From assembly GCF_003052585.1 (NCBI RefSeq), contig NZ_QASN01000014.1, positions 79,551 to 143,550 on the forward strand: a stretch of DNA of 64,000 bases, given 5' to 3'. This stretch comes from Pseudomonas mangrovi (GTDB lineage Bacteria > Pseudomonadota > Gammaproteobacteria > Pseudomonadales > Pseudomonadaceae). The position numbers and the translations under genes were made by a program. Shown piece after piece: positions 57,100-63,914 of the stretch (position 1 is its first letter; every line of letters begins with the position of its first letter). The notes under the pieces are model-generated. The model saw nothing but the letters and a program-made list of their open reading frames with translations. It made no database searches and was not told where the DNA came from.

Positions 57100-58058
57100 A
57101 GTCTGGTTGGGCGAAGCACGTTCAATCGCTTGCGCCAGTGCTGCAGCCAGGTCTTGTGGCTGGACAGGTTGCCGACGATGGTGGGATCGCCAGGATCGAT
57201 GGTGTAGATATGCCCGCTGCCCAGCTCGATCACCACCTGGAAGTCGGGGATATCCTTGTGGACCTCGAAATAACGCTCAAGCGCCGTCAGATCCGCGTTC
57301 GCGTTGGCCCAGCGATCAGCTGAAAAATTCTTGCGGCCGCCTATCACTCTCTCGATCTCGTCGGCGACGAGATTGGGATAGTTGTGGCTCTCCTGCCGCC
57401 CTAGCGCATGATTGGCATCGATGAACTGTTCGATGAAAGCCTTGGCAGGCTCGCCCTGCATCTGCACATCGACCAATGCTTGCTCCGCGGACGTTACCGG
57501 GCCGAGGGACGGGACCTTGACGCCGGCGCCGTTAAGCGTGAGCAATTGCTCGATTTCACTGGTTACCGCACGCCACTTCGAGCCATGGCTTCCGGCGGTG
57601 GCGACCGCCACCACCCATGGTTTGCCAACCACCCGAAAGATCTGTTTGTTGTTGCCCGAGCCCAGCGGAGCCAGCGTTCCGTCGTTCACCAAGCGCTCGA
57701 TGGGGCCGCCGTCGAGATCCAACAGGTCCTGGCGGATATCCAGCGAGCCTTCAGCACGCTCCCGTGCGTCCCGCGGAGCCGCTATCACCGGCAGTACGTG
57801 ATTGGCGACCACCGCTTGCGGTCCTCGCATCGGCGTCGGTGGCGCTACGCGCAGCTGGACTACCGGCTCCGGCGCTTGAACGGGTGCTCGCAACGGCGTG
57901 TTTGTCGCGCCAACCGTCTGGGTTGTCGGAGCAGTGGTCGGGGGTGTGCCAGCTTGGGCCGCGTCTCCCTGTTGATACAGGGAGCAGTTCGTATTGCTGC
58001 ATCCCGATCCCCCCTGCTTATAGAGTCGACTGCAAACCGTGCAGTTCTTCCATCCCAC
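57096..58058 (-). CDS. Cys-knuckle protein with kinase-like C-terminal domain, unknown
   Basis: I know no family for this 320-residue protein. GTG at 58058 is chosen because AAGGAG lies 6 nt upstream; the TTG at 58076 lacks a site. Residues 6-25 hold Cys6, Cys9, Cys20, Cys25, a zinc-knuckle-like set. Residues 30-90 are a Thr/Pro/Ala-rich linker. From about 118 the order of motifs resembles a minimal protein kinase: a Gly loop PLGSGNNKQIFRV (131-143) with Lys138, a helix with Glu168/170, HKD at 267-269 and DPG at 288-290 (HIYTIDPGD). The usual beta-3 Lys is missing. GC (about 57%) is below the neighbours. It overlaps the GNAT gene (ATGA). Possibly an injected or secreted effector; inference only. 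Confidence 0.7.
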   Translation of the reverse strand: MGWKNCTVCSRLYKQGGSGCSNTNCSLYQQGDAAQAGTPPTTAPTTQTVGATNTPLRAPVQAPEPVVQLRVAPPTPMRGPQAVVANHVLPVIAAPRDARERAEGSLDIRQDLLDLDGGPIERLVNDGTLAPLGSGNNKQIFRVVGKPWVVAVATAGSHGSKWRAVTSEIEQLLTLNGAGVKVPSLGPVTSAEQALVDVQMQGEPAKAFIEQFIDANHALGRQESHNYPNLVADEIERVIGGRKNFSADRWANANADLTALERYFEVHKDIPDFQVVIELGSGHIYTIDPGDPTIVGNLSSHKTWLQHWRKRLNVLRPTRL

Positions 58059-58642
58059 AGGAATCTCCTTCTGCAAGTGTCAGTCGGGTTGCGCGCCGAC
58101 GTCCGCGACTGCCGATAGCCGTTTGCACAGTGTTTCTGCCGTGCCAGCGCGCCTGGCTGGGCGGCGCGAGCGGCGTTGCGTCCAGCGTCCAGGGGCGGTC
58201 GAAGTTGCAGCGTTCCGGCCATGGCGATGCCCGAGTGCGATGGTCGCGCGTGTGCTTAGACGAGAATTGTTCTTGGAAACATATACAGCAGCACGCGCAG
58301 TGAGACGAGTCACTGTTGGAAAACTGTGGCATGGCTCACCCTTCGGCATCGAGACGGGGACCGATCTCCTCGGGTTTGTGGCGTAGAACAAGGCTTAGGA
58401 ACCTGCTCTTTGATTCACGCGTTCCAGACATGTCGTTTCGATCTGCTGGGTATCGCAGTCGCGGTTACGGGAGGGGATTTTTAGTGACCCCAGGGGTCAT
58501 AAACCGGCATGGGATGAATCCGCCAGTTACCCGAACGCCGCTGGCGGTTGTGCATGCGTGCAGCGCAGCGTGGCCTGATCGGTTTGTTTCGCCCAGAAGC
58601 GAGCATACTCCCGGCCTCACCGACAATAAGAAGGACTCCATC
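58059..58642. other. 584-bp leader/intergenic region
   Basis: No convincing gene. Frames crossing it lack ribosome sites and family resemblance. It holds a CRP/Vfr-shaped dyad at 58298-58315, an AT-richer patch at 58262-58285 that could be a minus-strand promoter, and a perfect palindrome TGACCCC-A-GGGGTCA at 58485-58499 about 145 bp before the DUF3096 gene. The length is unusual for this gene-dense window. Confidence 0.6.
58298..58315. promoter_or_regulatory. CRP/Vfr-shaped dyad
   Basis: CAGTGA-GACGAG-TCACTG: a perfect 6-bp inverted repeat with the 6-bp spacer of CRP/Vfr sites and the GTGA/TCAC core. It lies 240 bp upstream of the kinase-like gene. Binding by Vfr is inferred from shape only. 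Confidence 0.4.
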
Positions 58643-58792
58643 ATGAATATCGCACTGACCCCGCTGATTTCCCTGATCGCCGGCATTCTGATTCTGCTGA
58701 TGCCGCGCCTGCTGAACTACATCGTCGCCATCTACCTGATCGTGATCGGCGTGGTGGGTCTGGCGGGCAACAACTTCGATCTGACCTTCTAG
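58643..58792 (+). CDS. DUF3096 small membrane protein
   Basis: A 49-residue, almost wholly hydrophobic protein (MNIALTPLISLIAGILILLM, then PRLLNYIVAIYLIVIGVVGL) with two short spans joined by MPRLLNY. This is the DUF3096 pattern, common in Pseudomonas and of unknown role. AAGGA lies 9-13 nt before the ATG at 58643. It stands alone. Confidence 0.85.
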   Translation: MNIALTPLISLIAGILILLMPRLLNYIVAIYLIVIGVVGLAGNNFDLTF

Positions 58793-59053
58793 CCGAACAG
58801 CCAGGCGTCGCCCAGGCGCGGAGCGGTCCATTGCCCGCGCCGCGCCTGAGTTTCGCCCGCCGTTGCGGTGCCTGAGTGTCTGCAAAGCACGATACGTCGC
58901 GTGCTTCTCCCCGCGTAGCAGGATCCATGACGCGCAGCCCTGGCGCTTTTCGTCGCTTTCATTTACTACTTTTGCCGCTACCGGCGTTGTCCACGTGGGG
59001 CGGCCCTGCGTGCACCGTTGACAATGCCAGCCTCGAACCGCGACGGAGCCCCC

Positions 59054-60091
59054 ATGGACCCGATACTTTCGCTACTGGCCGAAACCATGCCGAAGGCCAG
59101 AACGCTGGAGCAACTGACACGCCCGTTGCTGGCGTTGCTGAATCGGATCACCGGGCTGGAGTCGACCTACCTCACCAGCATCAATCTCGATCAGGGCCTG
59201 CAGAAGGTGGAGTTCGCGCGCAACGCCGGCCAGATGCAGATCCCCGAGGGGCTGGTGGTGCCCTGGGAAGACACGCTGTGCAAACGTGCCCTCGATGAGG
59301 ACCGAACCTACACCAGTGACGTGCCGGGTTGCTGGGGCGATTCCGTCGCTGCCCGCGCGCTCGGCATCCGTACCTACGCCAGCGCCCCCATCCACGCCCA
59401 TGACGGTCGTTTGCTGGGTACCGTGTGTGCGGCCAGCGCCGAGCAGATTGCCGAGACACCCGATGTTCAGGGATTTCTGCGTCTGCTGTCCGCGCTGCTC
59501 GGTTTTGCCCTGGAGCGGGAAGATCTGGTCGAGCGTCTGCAGCAGAGCAATGCTGAACTGGCCAGCATGGCGCTGACCGATGCCCTGACCGGGTTGCTCA
59601 ACCGCCGGGCGATCCTCGACCAGCTGACCCGGATGCTGGCGCAGGCCCGGCGTGACCGGATGCCGGTGCTGGTGGGCGTGGTCGATCTGGACGGTTTCAA
59701 GTCGATCAACGACAACCACGGCCATCAGGCGGGTGACCGCTTTCTGCTGCAGGTGGCGAAACGGATGAAGGACTGTCTGCGGGTCTCCGACCTGATCGGG
59801 CGCACCGGCGGCGACGAGTTCGTGGTGGCGGCGGTGGGGCCGGTATCCGAGAGCGAACTCGGTTCGCCGCTCATGCAGCAGGCGCTGGACGGCCTGCAGG
59901 TGCGCCTGAGCCTGGCGACGCAGGGCAACTATCGTCTGGATGATGCGCAGCAGGAGCTGCGCTATGCAGGGGCGAGTGTCGGCGTGGTGGCGGTGTCCGC
60001 GGACGAGCTGGACGCCGAGGAGGCGGTAAAGATGGCCGACCGCGAGATGTATCGGGTCAAGCAGCAGCGCAAGAACGCGCGTGCCGGCTGA
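59054..60091 (+). CDS. Diguanylate cyclase with GAF sensor domain
   Basis: Makes cyclic di-GMP. The 345-residue soluble protein has an N-terminal GAF-like domain (about 15-155; VVPWEDTLCKRALDEDRTYT, YASAPIHAHDGRLLGTVCAA), a short coiled linker, and a GGDEF domain (about 175-340) with LTDALTGLLNRRAILDQL, VVDLDGFKSINDNHGHQAGD and the intact active site GRTGGDEFVV near 249-258. An RxxD inhibitory site is not obvious upstream of GGDEF. The ATG at 59054 has a GACGGAG site and is preferred over 59018. No membrane segment; the GAF ligand is unknown. Confidence 0.92.
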   Translation: MDPILSLLAETMPKARTLEQLTRPLLALLNRITGLESTYLTSINLDQGLQKVEFARNAGQMQIPEGLVVPWEDTLCKRALDEDRTYTSDVPGCWGDSVAARALGIRTYASAPIHAHDGRLLGTVCAASAEQIAETPDVQGFLRLLSALLGFALEREDLVERLQQSNAELASMALTDALTGLLNRRAILDQLTRMLAQARRDRMPVLVGVVDLDGFKSINDNHGHQAGDRFLLQVAKRMKDCLRVSDLIGRTGGDEFVVAAVGPVSESELGSPLMQQALDGLQVRLSLATQGNYRLDDAQQELRYAGASVGVVAVSADELDAEEAVKMADREMYRVKQQRKNARAG

Positions 60092-60181
60092 GCGCTCCTG
60101 CACGGCCATGGTCGCTGCTCAGGGCCGGATCGCGGGTTGCCTGTGGCAGTATCTGCCGCTGCGCACCCTCAGGAACCTGCA

Positions 60182-60409
60182 ATGAATCCGGAAGACCTTC
60201 TGCGTCTGGTGACCCAGACCATGCCCTACGGCAAGTACAAGGGACGGCTGCTTGCCGATCTGCCGGGCAACTATCTGAACTGGTTCGCCCGTGAAGGCTT
60301 CCCGGCCGGGGAGATCGGCAGGCTGCTGGCGCTGATGCAGGAGATCGACCACAACGGTCTCAAGCCGCTGCTGGAGCCCCTCAGGCGCACCGCCAGCCGA
60401 CCTGAGTAA
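60182..60409 (+). CDS. DUF3820-family small protein
   Basis: A 75-residue cytoplasmic protein with the DUF3820 pattern: TMPYGKYKGRLLADLPGNYL and NWFAREGFPAGEIGRLLALM. The MPFGKYKG-like start is shared with exonuclease-associated small domains. Some Pseudomonas members are labelled quorum-sensing-regulated virulence factors; that cannot be judged here. It starts at ATG 60182 after AGGAACCTGC. Confidence 0.85.
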   Translation: MNPEDLLRLVTQTMPYGKYKGRLLADLPGNYLNWFAREGFPAGEIGRLLALMQEIDHNGLKPLLEPLRRTASRPE

Positions 60410-60445
60410 CGCGCGAGCGTCGGGGACCCGCGGCCCGCTTGGATC

Positions 60446-61018
60446 TCAGCGCAGGCCGAAGCGGCTCAGTTCCTGTTCCGACAGCACACGCATGCGTCCA
60501 GGCTCGATCCGCTGCATCTCGTCGACCAGCGTCGGCGCGACCTTCATCTCGCGGAAGTAGGCGCGCGGGTTGTAGTGGATGCCCTTGTGGCTGAGTTCGG
60601 CCAGCGACGAGTCCCCCGCCGGGTAGTAGGGTCGATGCAGGCCGACCGCGCCACGCACGGTCTTCTTGTGCCCGGCGGCGAGCAGATAGACGCAGGCGCC
60701 CTGGCACAGGCCGGTCGAGGGCACTATCACGTCGAAACCGGTTTCACGTAGCAGGCGGCCCATGCGTATCGCTTCCGGAACGCTGCCGCCGATGCTGTCG
60801 AGCAGGACGATCTTGCGTGCGTGCTTGCCGGGGTTGGCCATGATGCCCTTGAACAGTACTTCGTAATCGCCCGGCGCGATGTCTTCGGAAATCTTCGCGG
60901 CGAGGATCGGCCCCAGGTTGGTGTGCTGCACGGGTTCTATCTCGACCCGGGCGAAAGCCGCGGTGGCATGCAGGCTGGCGATGAGCAGAAGGCAGGTGCG
61001 CAGGGTACGGCTGATCAT
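60446..61018 (-). CDS. Exported ClpP/crotonase-fold protein lacking the usual serine
   Basis: A 190-residue exported protein: signal peptide 1-23 (MISRTLRTCLLLIASLHATA, cleavage near AFA). The mature part follows the ClpP-like layout: FKGIMANPGKHARKIVLLDS, GGS for the oxyanion region (IGGSVPEAIRMGRLLRETGF), TGLCQGACVYLLAAG where relatives carry CxSAC with the nucleophile serine, and GLHRPYY with the histidine. Here Gly replaces that Ser, so hydrolytic activity is doubtful. It is divergent from the HIT gene. Role unknown. Confidence 0.75.
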   Translation of the reverse strand: MISRTLRTCLLLIASLHATAAFARVEIEPVQHTNLGPILAAKISEDIAPGDYEVLFKGIMANPGKHARKIVLLDSIGGSVPEAIRMGRLLRETGFDVIVPSTGLCQGACVYLLAAGHKKTVRGAVGLHRPYYPAGDSSLAELSHKGIHYNPRAYFREMKVAPTLVDEMQRIEPGRMRVLSEQELSRFGLR

Positions 61019-61178
61019 GGTTGTGGCGAATATCAGGCTGGTGCAAAGGCCTGCACCATACCCGTGTTGCGGCCTTTTCGCACCGGCATCGGTCGCCGGG
61101 TTGGCCATCCTGGGGCTGTTAACCGATGGCGCGCGAGGCTATGGTGCGCATCTTCCATCCATCGGCCCGGAGCAACCC

Positions 61179-61616
61179 ATGAGCCTGCACGGTACCTACG
61201 ACCCGCAGAACATCTTCGCCCAGATCATTCGCGGCAATGCCCCCTGTTTCAAACTGTACGAGGATGAGGACGTGCTGGCCTTCCTCGACCTGTTCCCGCA
61301 GTCGCATGGCCACAGCCTGGTCATCCCGAAGAACGCCCAGGCGCGCAACCTGCTGGACGTCGATGGCGGCAGCCTGGCCAAGGTGATGGCCGTGGTGCAG
61401 AAGGTCGCCGCGGCACTGGTCGAGGAGCTGTCGCCGGCCGGCGTGCAGGTGGCGCAGTTCAACGGCGCGCCGGCGGGGCAGACGGTGTTCCATCTGCACT
61501 TTCACGTGATCCCGCGCTTCGACGGGGAGAACCTGGGCATCCACGCCGCCGGCAAGGCCGACCCCGAGCAGCTCGAACAGCTGCGGGTGCGCCTGGCCAG
61601 CAGACTGCAGGGCTGA
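61179..61616 (+). CDS. HIT-family nucleotide-binding hydrolase
   Basis: A 145-residue HIT-family protein (HinT/Fhit superfamily), hydrolysing nucleoside phosphoramidates or dinucleoside phosphates in known members. The triad is in QTVFHLHFHVIPR (HxHxHxx near 106-112). Other family blocks are FAQIIRGNAPCFKLYEDEDV at the N-terminus and FPQSHGHSLVIPKNAQARN. The ATG at 61179 gives MSLHGTYDPQNIF. It is convergent with the short signal peptidase gene, and a MITE-like element has inserted just past the shared hairpin. Confidence 0.9.
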   Translation: MSLHGTYDPQNIFAQIIRGNAPCFKLYEDEDVLAFLDLFPQSHGHSLVIPKNAQARNLLDVDGGSLAKVMAVVQKVAAALVEELSPAGVQVAQFNGAPAGQTVFHLHFHVIPRFDGENLGIHAAGKADPEQLEQLRVRLASRLQG

Positions 61617-61637
61617 AGCCCGGCATCGCGCCGGGCT
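61617..61637. terminator. Bidirectional hairpin after the HIT gene
   Basis: AGCCCGGC (61617-61624), ATCGC, GCCGGGCT (61630-61637): an 8-bp stem beginning one base after the HIT stop. The MITE-like element abuts its 3' foot. Confidence 0.6.
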
Positions 61638-61782
61638 AGCAGGCTGTTGAAAACTACCTGCGTGGCCATCGCGGCGTTAAAAACCGGCTCAAAATGCTCA
61701 TTTACAACGCGTAAGCTGCGCTTTTTCGCCGGTTCTTGCCTTGCGCTGGCTGCCTCGCCAACGTTTTTCAACAGCCTGCTAG
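61636..61782. mobile_element. MITE-like element, copy 1
   Basis: A 147-bp element with terminal inverted repeats CTAGCAGGCTGTTGAAAA and TTTTCAACAGCCTGCTAG. Its interior (CGTGGCCATCGCGGCGTTAA and following) matches copy 2 almost throughout. It has no transposase. CTAG at both ends may be a target duplication. It lies between the HIT and signal peptidase genes. Confidence 0.88.
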
Positions 61783-62306
61783 AAGGCTTTCTCGACTCTG
61801 CCGAAGAACGCCTTGCGCCCGACCGGGCCGAAATGGCGACTGTCCTTCGAGTTGTCGCGGTGGTCGCCGAGCATGAAGTATTCGTCGGCGGCCAGGCTGC
61901 GCTCGGCCATGTCCTGGCCGTGACGCGGGCCGAACGCTGGCGCTGGATGCAGGTAGGGTTCATCGACCGTCTCGCCGTTTACCAGCAGCCGGCCCTGCTT
62001 CAGCGCGACGCGGTCGCCGGGAAGGGCGACCAGGCGTTTGACGAAGGCAGCCTCGCCCTCAGGCGGTAGAAAAACCACTATCTCGCCACGTTGCGGCTCG
62101 CTCACGGCATGTGCCCAGGCACTCACGAGAATCAGGCGGCCGGGCGCGAGCGTAGGTGCCATGGAGGCTGACGGCTGACTGAAAGGTGCGATGCCGAGCA
62201 GACGCAGGCGCGGGTCGTGGCTGGCGGTGCCCAGCGGATTGACCAGGTAGAGCGCCAGCAGACCGACCAGCAGGCCGGCGCTGATCTTCCAGAAACCGAT
62301 ACGCAT
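61779..62306 (-). CDS. Short type I signal peptidase
   Basis: A 175-residue S26-family signal peptidase, a second, shorter form than LepB (about 284). One N-terminal span (about 5-24, FWKISAGLLVGLLALYLV), then Ser48 in PSASMAPTL (nucleophile), Lys90 in AAFVKRLVALPGD (general base) and the C box MLGDHRDNSKDSR near 155. The last codons and stop TAG meet the CTAG end of MITE copy 1, so the C-terminus (GRVEKAF) might have been altered by the insertion. Substrates are unknown; short forms often serve special secretion systems. Confidence 0.86.
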   Translation of the reverse strand: MRIGFWKISAGLLVGLLALYLVNPLGTASHDPRLRLLGIAPFSQPSASMAPTLAPGRLILVSAWAHAVSEPQRGEIVVFLPPEGEAAFVKRLVALPGDRVALKQGRLLVNGETVDEPYLHPAPAFGPRHGQDMAERSLAADEYFMLGDHRDNSKDSRHFGPVGRKAFFGRVEKAF

Positions 62307-62429
62307 CGCAACTCCTTGGAGGGCCTGAGGCAGGGCTGCGACCTTAACCAAACGCCGGCAGCGGGTACAGCCCCGCCGCCGGCCGCCTGCACAGCGATCG
62401 TGTCGTAGCGCGGGTGGTCATTGCCCGGT

Positions 62430-62951
62430 TCAGCGTCCGCGCGGGTTGCCCATGCTCGGCGCGCGCTCGGGGCGAACGCTGGTATTGGCGGCACGGGCGA
62501 TGGTCGCCAGATCGTTGGGCGTCACTACCGGGCGCCCATGCGGCGCAGTGCCGTAGTAACGCCGGCTTCCGGGCAGGATCCGTGGCAGACCACCCGTCAC
62601 CAGCAGCGTCAGCACACAGGAGCAGCAACTGCGGTCGGTCAGGTTGTAGGTGCCAATGGCTCGCCAGGCAGCCCAGCAGTCGAGGATCGCGTCCTCGTCC
62701 AGTGAAGCAGGCATGTCATAGCTTGCGGGCAGGCGATTGCCCTCGCTGGCGCAGTCGATCCGGTACACCTCGGCCGCGCCGGCGACGGTCTCGCTGCCGA
62801 TGAAATACTGATGCGCTGCCTCCGTGGTCGACACCGAGCCGAGCAACGGCCACCAGCTTATGTAGGTACTGCCGCAGGTCATCGCGCCATGGCCGACGTT
62901 GCCGCCGCTGCCAATGACGCCTGTGCCGGGCCAGACATGAACGGTCACCAT
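62430..62951 (-). CDS. Permuted papain-like cysteine hydrolase candidate
   Basis: A 173-residue protein of no family I can name. The start ATG 62951 has an excellent AGGAGG site. The order of motifs fits circularly permuted NlpC/P60 or papain folds: early histidine in GNVGHGAMTCGSTYISWWP (His21, with YISWWP just after), a middle acidic part (VYRIDCASEGNRLP), and a C-terminal helix start TYNLTDRSCCSCVLTLL (Cys109/110/112, YNL before). Permuted members with this layout include lipid and peptidoglycan amidases and antibacterial effectors. The end (after about 140) is Arg/Pro-rich. No immunity-type partner is seen. Copy 2 of the MITE lies 23 nt upstream. Confidence 0.65.
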   Translation of the reverse strand: MVTVHVWPGTGVIGSGGNVGHGAMTCGSTYISWWPLLGSVSTTEAAHQYFIGSETVAGAAEVYRIDCASEGNRLPASYDMPASLDEDAILDCWAAWRAIGTYNLTDRSCCSCVLTLLVTGGLPRILPGSRRYYGTAPHGRPVVTPNDLATIARAANTSVRPERAPSMGNPRGR

Positions 62952-62973
62952 GCTGCATCCTCCTGTGTCGTTA

Positions 62974-63115
62974 GCAGGCTGTTGAAAAACTACCTGCGTG
63001 GCCATCGCGGCGTTAAAAACCGGCTCAAAATGCTCATTTACAGCGCGTAAACTGCGCTTTTTCGCCGGTTTTTGCCTTGCGCTTACTGCCTCGCCAACGT
63101 TTTTCAACAGCCTGC
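62974..63115. mobile_element. MITE-like element, copy 2
   Basis: A 142-bp copy in the same orientation as copy 1, with ends GCAGGCTGTTGAAAAAC and GTTTTTCAACAGCCTGC; the flanks (TTA, CAGG) show no clear target duplication. It lies between the permuted-papain-like gene and the DUF4166 gene, and may carry that gene's promoter region. Confidence 0.88.
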
Positions 63116-63323
63116 CAGGCTGATCGCGCGGAGTCCTCCGGGCGATGGCGGTGCTGCAGGCGTTCGGGATTGCCGCGAAGAGGGATGCTGGCCGAGCGTC
63201 ACAGCCAGAGCAGCATAGCTGCTGTGCCGGGGCGTGCGTTGTGCTCCTGCGGATGCGCAATACGCTGCGCTTGTTGTGCTCTACGAGGGCGCTGCTGGCT
63301 CGCTGTCGCAATGACCGCGCCGT

Positions 63324-63914
63324 TCAGCTGGCGCTCATCTCCAGCTCGCCGGCATAGCCGAGCAGCTGGCCGAGCAGGGGCAGGTTGAAGCTGACCGAGA
63401 ACTGGTAGCGTTCGCCCGTTGGCCCGCTGACGATACGCTTGTAGGCATGCGAGCGCGGCAGCAGCAAGAGTGGCAGGGGCATGCCGTGCAGGCGCATTGC
63501 CCGCGGTTGCCAGAACCAGCCGCCCTCGGTGATCGCCACGCCCAGCTGCAGGGTCACCGGCCCGCTGGTTTCGCTCCAGTGGCCCTCGGGATAGCGACCG
63601 TGCGGGGTGAACAAGGAGTTCATGCGCTGGCTGCCGGCGAAGACCCGGTTCCAGTGCAGGCCCTGGGCGTCGTGGCCGATCTCCACCCGCAGTGCGACCC
63701 GTCCCGGCTCGCTCGGCAGGCCGAGACGCCGCCCGAGGCGCCGGCCGATCAGGCCGGCCAGTCCCCGTCCGTAGGTCAGCTCGACGTCTCCCTCCAGTGC
63801 GCCACCCTGCAGATGCAGGCGCTGCAGCAACGGATGCAGGCGGGCGAAGTCGGCGCCGAACCATTGGTTGACGAGGTTGTTCGAGGATTCGGTGGCGCTC
63901 TGCTGGTCGGTCAT
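63324..63914 (-). CDS. DUF4166-family protein
   Basis: A 196-residue protein with the DUF4166 layout: WFGADFARLHPLLQRLHLQG near the N-terminus, GDVELTYGRGLAGLIGRRLG, then a beta-rich part (HWNRVFAGSQRMNSLF, RMRLHGMPLPLLLLPRSHAY-like segment) and a C-terminal FSVSFNLPLLGQLLGYAGEL. DUF4166 domains are often fused to saccharopine-dehydrogenase-like proteins; here it stands alone. The ATG at 63914 has AGCAAGG upstream. Function unknown. The remaining bases to 64000 hold no recognisable gene. Confidence 0.8.
   Translation of the reverse strand: MTDQQSATESSNNLVNQWFGADFARLHPLLQRLHLQGGALEGDVELTYGRGLAGLIGRRLGRRLGLPSEPGRVALRVEIGHDAQGLHWNRVFAGSQRMNSLFTPHGRYPEGHWSETSGPVTLQLGVAITEGGWFWQPRAMRLHGMPLPLLLLPRSHAYKRIVSGPTGERYQFSVSFNLPLLGQLLGYAGELEMSAS

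Noticed and set aside
58039..58386. Gene in the 584-bp leader
   Set aside because: No ribosome site, no family resemblance, and odd Arg/Cys-rich composition.
58441..58480. Type III secretion hrp box or ExsA site near the kinase-like gene
   Set aside because: GGAAC-like and GTTCC-like words occur around 58400-58430, but no correctly spaced CCACNNA or ExsA pattern was found.
58316..58792. N-terminally extended form of the DUF3096 protein
   Set aside because: The 49-residue form starting at 58643 has AAGGA and matches the family; the extension is non-conserved-looking and basic.
62430..63311. Longer protein reading through MITE copy 2
   Set aside because: The upstream part translates the mobile element and intergenic DNA; the ATG at 62951 with AGGAGG is a far better start.
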